From an uncultured Spirochaetaceae bacterium (GTDB lineage Bacteria; Spirochaetota; Spirochaetia; Treponematales; Treponemataceae), in NCBI GenBank assembly GCA_902797925.1, contig CADBUT010000114.1, forward strand, positions 1 through 12,206: a stretch of DNA of 12,206 nucleotides, written 5' to 3'. Of this stretch, positions 1 to 6,193 are shown piece after piece. The notes under the pieces are model-generated. The model was given only the letters and a program-made list of their open reading frames with translations, did not search any database and was not told the DNA's origin. Within the stretch, counting starts at the first letter, position 1. Each line of letters begins with the position of its first letter. The position numbers were made by a program, and so were the translations under genes.

Positions 1-605
1 AGCTTTTCAAGATTATGGCCGCGAACAACAGCAACCCTGCGCTCAAGTTTCTGTTCGGCAATTTGTGGCTCACCAAGCCGCTCATCAAGCTTGTGGCCTC
101 TGCCATGGGCGGCGAACTGAATGCGCTGCTGCACACAACTTGCGCCGTAACGATGTGCGAAGGCAGCAAAGCTTACAACGTGCTTCCTTCTGGGGCTGTT
201 GTCGGGCTGAATTTAAGGCTTCTCGGCAGCGACACAGTTGAAAAATCTAAGACGAGAATCGAAAAGCTTGCGCGCAAGGCCGCCGGAAAAGACGCTGAAA
301 TCAGCGTGAATCTTGTAAGCGAGAACAATCCTTCTATAGAATCTGACACCGAATGCGCACAGTGGAATGCGCTTTGCAGCGCAATCAACAAGACTTGGCC
401 AGACATCATCGTAAGCCCGTATCTCATGATGGCATGCAGCGATTCAAGGCATTATTGCAGCATCACAGACAAGGTGTACAGGTTCAGCGGAATGTACATG
501 TCTAAAGCCGACCGCGCCATGATTCACGGCACCGACGAAAAAATCAGCGTAGACACCCTGCTTGAGACTGTGCAGTTCTATAAGAATTTGCTTGATGAGA
601 TTTGA
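1..605 (+). CDS. M20-family zinc metallopeptidase, C-terminal part (5' end outside window)
   Basis: The reading frame is open from base 3, so the ATG at 15 is internal and the true start lies upstream. The visible 200 residues hold the end of an M20 peptidase. The dimerisation (lid) domain is recognisable from the TTCAVTMCEG...YNVLP stretch followed by a basic alpha/beta segment. The C-terminal catalytic strand follows, with SDSRHY, YRFSGMYM and IHGTDE. The His of IHGTDE (codon 525-527) corresponds to the last zinc ligand of the family. M20 enzymes are two-zinc amidohydrolases that cleave dipeptides, N-acyl amino acids or related amides. The pattern resembles the carboxypeptidase S / PM20D1 branch more than DapE or ArgE. 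Substrate cannot be told from this half. The remaining zinc ligands and catalytic Glu lie upstream. No convincing terminator follows the stop. Confidence 0.85.
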   Translation, partial: LFKIMAANNSNPALKFLFGNLWLTKPLIKLVASAMGGELNALLHTTCAVTMCEGSKAYNVLPSGAVVGLNLRLLGSDTVEKSKTRIEKLARKAAGKDAEISVNLVSENNPSIESDTECAQWNALCSAINKTWPDIIVSPYLMMACSDSRHYCSITDKVYRFSGMYMSKADRAMIHGTDEKISVDTLLETVQFYKNLLDEI

Positions 606-746
606 GAAGAAGCCTGCTCCGCGGAAAATAGCTCACACAAATCAGCCCGTTTCTTAAAATTCGATTAAAAAACAAAAAACTACATAGGGTGTCGCAATTC
701 CTGCTACAGGGGGTATTTTAAAATAGGCATATCAACTTAACTTAGA

Positions 747-753
747 GAGGTGA
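747..753 (+). promoter_or_regulatory. Ribosome binding site deciding the GTG start at 758
   Basis: GAGGTGA is a 7-nt match to the anti-SD complement. Its GAGG core ends 7 nt before GTG at 758 but 13 nt before the in-frame ATG at 764, so the GTG is the better start. Confidence 0.6.
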
Positions 754-757
754 AACA

Positions 758-940
758 GTGGATATGTCTGTATTAATTGTCATGTCACTTATTTTGGCTT
801 TGTATGTGCTTGTTGCAAGCTTAATCTTCTTTGCTGCTAAAAACAAAGATGAAGTAGCCGGATTGTTTTTTGTACCTTTAAAAATCATACTGAAAGCATT
901 TATTGCAGTCTACAACGGTTTTGTCTGGTTCTTCTTTTGA
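758..940 (+). CDS. Small two-helix membrane protein of unknown function (60 aa)
   Basis: A 60-residue protein that I do not recognise. It has two strongly hydrophobic segments, about residues 4-27 and 34-60, joined by a short charged turn (KNKDE, 28-32), and ends in WFFF. A helical hairpin in the inner membrane is therefore likely. The strong SD at 747-753 and the hairpin terminator just downstream (969-1001) argue for a real, independently expressed gene rather than a chance open frame. It is more AT-rich than the peptidase gene before it. I see no toxin-specific motif. A small hydrophobic toxin, a membrane-complex subunit or a stress peptide are all possible, and none is supported over the others. 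Confidence 0.6.
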   Translation: MDMSVLIVMSLILALYVLVASLIFFAAKNKDEVAGLFFVPLKIILKAFIAVYNGFVWFFF

Positions 941-968
941 CAGTATGATTCAAACTGCCTGAATAATT

Positions 969-1001
969 GCGCTGTTCAGTCTTGCACTGGCAGCGCCTTT
1001 T
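969..1001 (+). terminator. Rho-independent terminator after the small membrane protein gene
   Basis: GCGCTG (969-974) pairs with CAGCGC (991-996). Inside it, CAGT (977-980) pairs with ACTG (986-989) around a 5-nt loop, with a small TT/G internal bulge. CTTTT follows directly. It lies 29 nt past the stop at 940 and just before the putative promoter of the next gene. The T tract is short, which lowers confidence somewhat. Confidence 0.6.
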
Positions 1002-1003
1002 CC

Positions 1004-1032
1004 TTGACTTTGGCTGATAGCTGTGATAAATG
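1004..1032 (+). promoter_or_regulatory. Putative promoter of the AraC-type regulator gene
   Basis: TTGACT (1004-1009), a 17-nt spacer, then TAAATG (1027-1032); GATAAA at 1025-1030 is an alternative -10. The -35 is good and the -10 weak. It starts right after the terminator, as expected for a new transcription unit. Confidence 0.35.
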
Positions 1033-1069
1033 TATTCTCATCTGGCATAAGCCACAAGATAAGCTTTAT

Positions 1070-1675
1070 ATGATAAACGAGATTTCTTATCATAAGAAAA
1101 ATGATGAGATAGAATGTATCCATTATAAAAACTGGCACAAATCTTATCCGCCGCATACTCATACCGGACATATCATGCTTTGCTGTGTTGAATCCGGGAA
1201 AGTCTGCATAATCATGGACGGCACAAGCAGAATCTATGCTCAGGGTGATGAATTCTCAATTCCGCCGGATGTGCTTCATGAGATTAAGCCTGCTGATGAA
1301 ACTGGCTATTCAATGGCTGTAATCTGTATACGTGTGCCTGAAGAAGCAGAATTGCAGGAAGGTTATCTTGCAGAGCTTAAAGATTCAATTCTTGACCGCC
1401 CTGAAAATATCTATTTAATAGAAGAAATGTCTCAGGATTCAAATATAAGTCCGTATCATCTGATACGCCAGTTCAAAAAAGCATTCGGGCTTACACCGCA
1501 TCAGTTTCAGATTCAGTGTAAAGTGCGGAAAGCACAGAAATTGCTTGAAGAAGAAAAAAGCGTCAGCGAGGTGACTTATGACACTGGTTTTTGCGATCAA
1601 AGTCATCTCGACAGGTGTTTTCACAAAATTGTCGGGCTTACACCAAAAGAATACAAGGACGCAGTCAAAAAGTAA
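1070..1675 (+). CDS. AraC-family transcriptional regulator with N-terminal cupin domain
   Basis: From ATG 1070 the protein has 201 residues. Residues ~10-90 form a cupin-type sensor: PPHTHTGHIM (27-36) carries the usual His pair, followed by GDEFSIPPDVLHEI (59-72). Residues ~110-200 form the AraC/XylS double helix-turn-helix. The first HTH is about 115-136 (SQDSNISPYHLIRQFKK) and the second about 164-188 (TYDTGFCDQSHLDRCFHK), followed by the family signature GLTPKEYK. It binds DNA and probably responds to a small organic ligand in the cytoplasm. The frame is open back to a TTG at 1004, but that TTG is the start of a likely -35 box and abuts a terminator, so I prefer ATG 1070, although its SD is weak. 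It stands alone, and its targets are not evident. It faces the EAL gene tail to tail. Confidence 0.85.
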   Translation: MINEISYHKKNDEIECIHYKNWHKSYPPHTHTGHIMLCCVESGKVCIIMDGTSRIYAQGDEFSIPPDVLHEIKPADETGYSMAVICIRVPEEAELQEGYLAELKDSILDRPENIYLIEEMSQDSNISPYHLIRQFKKAFGLTPHQFQIQCKVRKAQKLLEEEKSVSEVTYDTGFCDQSHLDRCFHKIVGLTPKEYKDAVKK

Positions 1676-1753
1676 AAGACTTTCCGGTCAGGTTTTTCTG
1701 CGTATCTAAAATTTCTGCATACTGAAAGCGGCTTTTAAATGTTTCGAGATGTC

Positions 1754-3553
1754 CTATAAATACTTTTGCTCGTAGTCTTCAATCGGAATAGGCTTGCTGT
1801 AATAATAGCCTTGAATCACTTCACAGCCGAGCGAGCGGAGTTTTTCAACCTGGCATTTTTGTTCTGCGCCTTCTGCAAGACATGTAAAATGCAGCTCTTT
1901 TGCAAGTGAGATTATGTGCCGTATAACAGCGAGATCTTTTACGTTTTCTGTGGCTGTTCCCACTTTATCTACAAAGCTTTTGTCAATTTTCAGCGTGTCA
2001 AGCGGCATCTGCGTAAGCAGCGAAAGCGATGAATAGCCCGTCCCAAAATCGTCCATAGAAATCTTAAAGCCTTTGTTCCGCAGATTTTCGAGCACTTCAA
2101 TCATATAGGACATGTCGTCGTAAGTTGCGCTTTCTGTCAGCTCAAAATCAATAAGTTCATGCTTTGTGCCGAAAGAATCTACAATTTCAACAAGATGTCT
2201 GATAAGGTTTTTGTCATAAAGCTGGCTGCGCGAAAGGTTGACCGAAATCGGGTAGAGCGGCTTGCCTTGATTTTTCCATTTTGCAAAACATTCGCAGACT
2301 TTTTTAAGCACAATGTCATCAATCTTGCCGATATTTCCGTCTTTTTCAAAAAACGGAATGAACCGTGCAGGCGAGAGAAATTCCTTGTTTTTATAGTTCC
2401 ATCTGATGAGTGCCTCAGCACCTTTGATTTTTTCAGTCTGAATGTCGAATTTCGGCTGAAGGTAAACGACGAATTCATCATTTTTTATTGCCGTATCAAT
2501 ATAAGCCTTGATGTAATTGCCCCAGAGAATGTCTTCGTGCATTTTGTCTGTGTAAATAACGATGTCTGTCTTGTCAAGGCTGTTGCCCATGCTTTGCGCC
2601 ATTTTTCCGGCATCTGCCACCCGGTTTCCGGCAAGCATTGCAAGCTTCATCGGCACAAAACCGCAGCGGTAATAAATCTTATAGTTCGGGTCTTCTTCCA
2701 GATAAGACAAGTTCTCAAAGAATTTTTCAAGCTTCGCGATTGTCTCTTCTTCTGGCATATCTTTTATCATCATCGCAAAGTTGTCGTTGTGGCAGCGCGC
2801 GCTTGCATAGACAAAATCAATCTCGTCCATTGCTTTTACGATGTTTGTCAGCACTTTGTTTGCCGCAATGTGGCCGTAAACTTCATTTATTACACGGAAT
2901 CCTTTCACGTCAAAATGCACGAATGCATAATCTTGAATTCCGGCATCTGTCGGAATCTCAAGAAACGGCACAAGATGGTTCCAGTTATTGTGATTCGTAA
3001 TCGGGTCAAAAAAAGCAGCATGGTAAAGCGCGCTTTTCTCAAATTTTTCGAAATCGTCCTTAATAATGTATTTTGTGCGGCTTCTGCTGATTTTTCCTTC
3101 ATAGAGTATTCTGAGTTTTTTTCCACTTTCGCTTGAGAAAACTGAAATTACATCAGACTGCTGTTTTATGATTAAGTCGCTGTACAGGCGGTGCGCGTCA
3201 TCATCTTTGGCAATGCCTTCAAAAAGTTTATGCACCGAATCAAGGTTTATTTCAAACTCGTTTTCAATTTCTATAGAATAGAAGAACGATTCGCCGAGCC
3301 CGCAGGATTTTAGCTTTTCAGGGTAGCTGATTCTTTTGTCATCAATTCTGTATTCAATTCCGATTACCGGCTTGTTTAGCGCGCTTATAAAAAAAACGCC
3401 CGGCTTGTCATAAGTTCCAAAGCTGTTTTCGTAGCATCCGATTTCTTGCGGCACGTTGCCATTGTAAAAAGCTTGCAAGGCAGTATCTTCGGCTTCAATG
3501 TAGTATAGCTTGCGTTGAGGCTTATAGAGTTGGTTCAGCTTGTTTATAAACAT
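1754..3553 (-). CDS. Degenerate GGDEF / intact EAL protein, probable c-di-GMP phosphodiesterase
   Basis: 599 residues with no membrane segment, so likely cytosolic. Residues 1-~175 are an N-terminal region I do not recognise, presumably sensory. Residues ~178-335 are a GGDEF-like domain whose signature is HNDNF (255-259) instead of GGDEF, so it should not synthesise c-di-GMP. Residues ~345-599 are an EAL domain with the expected metal-binding and catalytic residues: E380-A-L, N439 (VNLS), E471 (ELTES), D501-D502 (DDFGTGYSS), K522 (LKIDKSF), E561 (AEGAEQ) and Q581 (QGYYYSKP). The family hydrolyses c-di-GMP to pGpG, and degenerate GGDEF partners can act as GTP-sensing or structural modules. The gene diverges from the HAD gene. 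ATG 3551-3553 has AAAGGA at 3565-3570, about 11 nt away, which is slightly long spacing. Confidence 0.9.
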   Translation of the reverse strand: MFINKLNQLYKPQRKLYYIEAEDTALQAFYNGNVPQEIGCYENSFGTYDKPGVFFISALNKPVIGIEYRIDDKRISYPEKLKSCGLGESFFYSIEIENEFEINLDSVHKLFEGIAKDDDAHRLYSDLIIKQQSDVISVFSSESGKKLRILYEGKISRSRTKYIIKDDFEKFEKSALYHAAFFDPITNHNNWNHLVPFLEIPTDAGIQDYAFVHFDVKGFRVINEVYGHIAANKVLTNIVKAMDEIDFVYASARCHNDNFAMMIKDMPEEETIAKLEKFFENLSYLEEDPNYKIYYRCGFVPMKLAMLAGNRVADAGKMAQSMGNSLDKTDIVIYTDKMHEDILWGNYIKAYIDTAIKNDEFVVYLQPKFDIQTEKIKGAEALIRWNYKNKEFLSPARFIPFFEKDGNIGKIDDIVLKKVCECFAKWKNQGKPLYPISVNLSRSQLYDKNLIRHLVEIVDSFGTKHELIDFELTESATYDDMSYMIEVLENLRNKGFKISMDDFGTGYSSLSLLTQMPLDTLKIDKSFVDKVGTATENVKDLAVIRHIISLAKELHFTCLAEGAEQKCQVEKLRSLGCEVIQGYYYSKPIPIEDYEQKYL

Positions 3554-3583
3554 TTTTGATGCGTTCCTTTATACGATAACCTG

Positions 3584-3612
3584 ATTATACACCAGCAATG
3601 CGATATGTTCTA
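3584..3612 (-). promoter_or_regulatory. Putative promoter of the GGDEF/EAL gene
   Basis: A perfect TATAAT on the minus strand (3584-3589), with a weak -35 (TAGAAC, 3607-3612) 17 nt upstream. The implied transcript start near 3577 leaves a leader of about 24 nt that contains the SD. Confidence 0.4.
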
Positions 3613-3647
3613 CAAATTGTTGGTTTAATTTCACATTATTGCGTAGC

Positions 3648-3676
3648 TTGAATACTTCGTTTATTCCATTTATTAT
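3648..3676 (+). promoter_or_regulatory. Promoter of the HAD hydrolase gene, likely leaderless
   Basis: TTGAAT (3648-3653), a 17-nt spacer, then TATTAT (3671-3676). Only six bases separate the -10 from ATG 3683, so the expected transcript start is the A of the start codon. No SD is present. Confidence 0.5.
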
Positions 3677-3682
3677 GGTGTT

Positions 3683-4399
3683 ATGCAAAAAATTAAGGTT
3701 ATTGTTTTTGATTTGGGCTGCACGCTCATGGAATACAAGGGAATGCACTTGAGCTGGGTTTCTTATTACAAAGACAGCTTTGACTATGTCAACAGAAAAC
3801 TCTCGCTCGGGCTTTCTGAAGAGCAGATAGATGCTTCAATAGAAATATACAAAAACTATAATCCGCGCATAAAGCCGCGCGAGGCAGAGATTGCGCCAGA
3901 AAAGATTTTCGCTGACATAACTTCCGGCTGGAATACAGATGTTCCGCTCAAGACGGTTATTGATACTTTTTTTGAATCTCTGAATCTTGAACCCATAATC
4001 TATGAAGATTCAATTCCTGCTTTGAAACAGCTTCGCGGCAAGGGATTGAAAATCGCGGCGCTTACAGACGTTGCCACAGGTATGCCTGATGAGATTCATA
4101 AAAATTATGTTGCTCCGCTTCTGCCTTATTTTGACTTATATGTTTCATCTCTTTCGTGCGGCTTTAAAAAGCCCAACCCAAAAGGACTTGAAGATATCGC
4201 GCGTCATTTCAACGCCAAGCCTGAAGAAATGCTTATGGTCGGTGATGACCGCCGCGATGTAGAAGTCGCAAGGCGTTTTGGCTGCAAGTCTGTGTTAATA
4301 AAGCGTGAATCTTTTGCCCAAAATCACGGAGAAAACTTTGAATTTGGGCAAGATTATACTGTGACGAATTTGGAAGAACTGCTGAATCTGCTGCCTTAA
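3683..4399 (+). CDS. HAD-superfamily hydrolase (subfamily IA type)
   Basis: 238 residues, the usual size for a HAD phosphatase with a helical cap. Motif I is FDLGCTL with the nucleophile D10, but position +2 is Gly12 instead of the usual acid/base Asp, so it reads DxGxT. Motif II is T128 (ALTDVATG), motif III is K162/K163 (CGFKKPNP), and motif IV is GDDRRD (187-192). The cap lies about 15-105. The family hydrolyses phosphate esters through an aspartyl-phosphate; several members with FDLG motifs, YihX-type for example, keep this Gly. The substrate is unknown. The start is fixed by motif I lying at the very N-terminus. It converges on the hydroxyacid dehydrogenase gene, and the stop codons overlap at TTAA (4396-4399). 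Confidence 0.85.
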   Translation: MQKIKVIVFDLGCTLMEYKGMHLSWVSYYKDSFDYVNRKLSLGLSEEQIDASIEIYKNYNPRIKPREAEIAPEKIFADITSGWNTDVPLKTVIDTFFESLNLEPIIYEDSIPALKQLRGKGLKIAALTDVATGMPDEIHKNYVAPLLPYFDLYVSSLSCGFKKPNPKGLEDIARHFNAKPEEMLMVGDDRRDVEVARRFGCKSVLIKRESFAQNHGENFEFGQDYTVTNLEELLNLLP

Positions 4400-5355
4400 T
4401 ACCCGAGCTTTTTGTCTACAAGGTAGTGCAGCGGTTTACAGGCGACGAAGTTGTGCAAATCTTCGAGGAACATTGCCACATTCTTGTCTTTTGTGTGGGG
4501 CAAGGTTAAGTTTCCGGCAACGTGCGGCGTAATCAAAAGGTTTTTGGTCTTCCAAAGGCGGCTTTCTTGCGGCAGCGGTTCGGTCTGAAAAACGTCGAGC
4601 GCCGCACCGGCAAGATGACCGCTTTCAAGACTGTCGGCGAGTGCGTCTTCGTCAATTGCAGAGCCGCGCCCCACGTTTACGATGTATGCGCCTTGTGGCA
4701 GCAGCGAAATGCGCGCGCGCGAAAGTATGCCGCAAGTTTCTGGCGTTGCAGGCAGGCTCATTGCAAGAAGGTCGGTTTCAGGCAGAATTGTGTCGAGCGC
4801 GCTAACGGCAAGCACTTTGTCATAAACGGTTTCGCGGCTTTTTCCGCTTCGGCAGACACCGGTAATTGAAGCAGGTTCAAATGCACGCACGCGCTTTGCA
4901 AAGCTTGTACCTATGTCGCCGGTGCCGAGCACTGTAATGCGGCAGTCTTTAAGCGACTTTTGCGCTCGCGGTGCAAGCCATTTGCCTTCGCGGGTTTCTG
5001 ATAAAAATTCGTCAAGCCGCCGCATCATTACAAGAGAAACTGCAATCATGTGCTCCGCGATTGAAACACCGTAAGCTCCGGCTGCGTTTGTAAGCAGGCA
5101 GTCTTCGTTGGCAAAATAGCCCGGCTTCATAATGGAATCAACGCCTGCCCAAGGCACGCAAAGCCACTTAAGCGTTTTGCTTGTCTTTACAATTGAAGGC
5201 GCAAAACCGTAGATTATGTCCGTATCAAAATCACTTTGCGGAATTTCTGATTCGGCTTTGTAAAAGTGAACTTCTGCGTCGAGCTTTTCGGCTGTAGTTT
5301 TTATAAGTTCGATATGCTTCTTTTCAAGCTGGCTGTTGATTACTAGTATTTTCAT
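4396..5355 (-). CDS. D-isomer-specific 2-hydroxyacid dehydrogenase
   Basis: 319 residues, normal length for the family. The Rossmann motif is GTGDIG (144-149). The catalytic triad is visible: R230 (NVGRGSAID), E259 (FQTEPLP) and H278 (TPHVAG). The enzyme reduces a 2-oxoacid to its D-2-hydroxyacid, or the reverse, with a nicotinamide cofactor in the cytosol. After the second Rossmann strand there is CRSGKSR (168-174) rather than an acidic residue, which suggests NADP(H), as in GhrA-like glyoxylate/hydroxypyruvate reductases. The N-terminus MKILVINSQ begins directly with the first beta strand of the fold, supporting this ATG even though no SD precedes it. The exact oxoacid cannot be read from the sequence. 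It overlaps the HAD gene by 4 bp tail to tail. Confidence 0.9.
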   Translation of the reverse strand: MKILVINSQLEKKHIELIKTTAEKLDAEVHFYKAESEIPQSDFDTDIIYGFAPSIVKTSKTLKWLCVPWAGVDSIMKPGYFANEDCLLTNAAGAYGVSIAEHMIAVSLVMMRRLDEFLSETREGKWLAPRAQKSLKDCRITVLGTGDIGTSFAKRVRAFEPASITGVCRSGKSRETVYDKVLAVSALDTILPETDLLAMSLPATPETCGILSRARISLLPQGAYIVNVGRGSAIDEDALADSLESGHLAGAALDVFQTEPLPQESRLWKTKNLLITPHVAGNLTLPHTKDKNVAMFLEDLHNFVACKPLHYLVDKKLGY

Positions 5356-5361
5356 ACAGAA

Positions 5362-5370
5362 ATTATAGCA
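5362..5370 (-). promoter_or_regulatory. Extended -10 promoter of the 2-hydroxyacid dehydrogenase gene, likely leaderless
   Basis: On the minus strand the sequence reads TGCTATAAT, a perfect extended -10, with only a T-rich stretch at the -35 position (5385-5390). Six bases separate the hexamer from ATG 5355-5353, so transcription should begin at the start codon. There is no SD. Confidence 0.5.
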
Positions 5371-5416
5371 TGAAGTATGTTCAAAAAAAAGAAAAATAAT
5401 TTGCAGTTCTGTGTTT

Positions 5417-5448
5417 CATGAGCCTGAAAAATTTTCAGCAGGCTTGTG
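5417..5448. repeat. Inverted repeat between the alkylation repair gene and the dehydrogenase gene
   Basis: AGCCTG (5421-5426) and CAGGCT (5439-5444) are perfect complements. In plus-strand RNA, wobble pairs extend the stem out to 5417/5448. An overlapping inner repeat, CTGAAA/TTTCAG, can fold as an alternative. It lies 4-8 nt past the end of the minus-strand alkylation repair gene, so it may protect or end that mRNA. No U tract follows directly on the minus strand, so I do not call it a standard terminator. Confidence 0.4.
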
Positions 5449-5452
5449 GGTT

Positions 5453-6160
5453 TTAGTTTATCTTTAGCTTTGCAAGCACTTTTTTATGTTCATCTGAAAC
5501 GCGGAAACTTTCAATTGCTTTTTGAATGGCTTTATTGTGTGTCCATGTTTCAAGACGGCGGCTTTTTATAAACTGAAACGTTGTATCGTATTGTTTTGCG
5601 AGGGCTGTTGCAAAATACCACGCAATCATCATCTTAAGATAGTAGTCGTCACCATCTGTGGGTTTGTTCTGTCTTTCAGCAGCCCATTCAAGATATTCAG
5701 TCTTAAAAGCTTCATCAAGAAATTCGTTCATAAGCATGCGTAAGCCAAACCGGGCAGTGTATACATGTTTTGAGTCAATCCATTTTTTTATGAGCGGCAG
5801 GAGTTTTCCGCGGTTTTTCTTAAAAGCTTTCGGACTGGACTGGTCACATACAGGCCAGCAGTCTATAAATGGAAGAAATGCTTCAAGTTCTTTTACGCAC
5901 TCATCAAAATCCTTAATCATTGAAATAAGGAAAAAATGAATCATATTTTCCTCGTAATATTTGTGCGGAAGTTCTTTTAAAAATGCCCGGGCTTCTGTGC
6001 TTATAGTTTTGCCTTTCCCAAAAAATTCTTTAGCGATTGCACGCATCTGCGGAGTGCGCACTCCAATCATAGAATCTTTAGAAATATTCGGTACAAGCTT
6101 AGCCTGAAAATCGCGGTATACGGGGTCCTGCACTTCAAAAAGCTTTTGTGTTATTGGCAT
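5453..6160 (-). CDS. AlkD-like DNA alkylation repair protein
   Basis: 235 residues, all-helical with HEAT-like repeats, typical of the AlkD family. Recognisable parts are YRDFQAKLVPNI and IGVRTPQMRAIAK near the N-terminus, FIDCWPVCDQ (98-107), YTARFGLRMLM (134-144) and YYLKMMIAWYFATALAKQ (173-190). Trp102, Asp106, Arg137 and Trp181 appear to match the Trp/Asp/Arg/Trp cleft of Bacillus cereus AlkD (W109, D113, R148, W187), so an active glycosylase is plausible. Such enzymes remove bulky or positively charged alkylated bases without base flipping. ATG 6158-6160 has AAGGAAG just upstream. The gene is 33 nt after the MFS gene on the same strand, so it is probably the last cistron of that operon. 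Confidence 0.85.
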   Translation of the reverse strand: MPITQKLFEVQDPVYRDFQAKLVPNISKDSMIGVRTPQMRAIAKEFFGKGKTISTEARAFLKELPHKYYEENMIHFFLISMIKDFDECVKELEAFLPFIDCWPVCDQSSPKAFKKNRGKLLPLIKKWIDSKHVYTARFGLRMLMNEFLDEAFKTEYLEWAAERQNKPTDGDDYYLKMMIAWYFATALAKQYDTTFQFIKSRRLETWTHNKAIQKAIESFRVSDEHKKVLAKLKIN

Positions 6161-6193
6161 AAATCTTCCTTATGTTTTTGATTTTCGTTAGCT

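Noticed and set aside
606..757. Promoter for the small membrane protein gene
   Set aside because: TAAAAT (719-724) could be a -10, but no acceptable -35 is found at 16-18 nt; the best pairs (TGTCGC with TATTTT) are too weak to annotate.
1004..1069. N-terminal extension of the AraC-type regulator from TTG 1004
   Set aside because: The TTG is part of a TTGACT -35 box directly after a terminator, the 22 extra residues do not resemble the family, and a fitting ATG lies at 1070.
1676..1753. Terminator between the convergent AraC-type and GGDEF/EAL genes
   Set aside because: I searched both strands; AAAGC/GCTTT near 1726 has almost no loop, and no stem of useful length is followed by T residues.
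2159..3136. Long plus-strand open frame (325 codons) opposite the GGDEF/EAL gene
   Set aside because: It lies wholly antisense to a well-supported gene; its product is rich in Cys, His and Phe with no domain and no SD.
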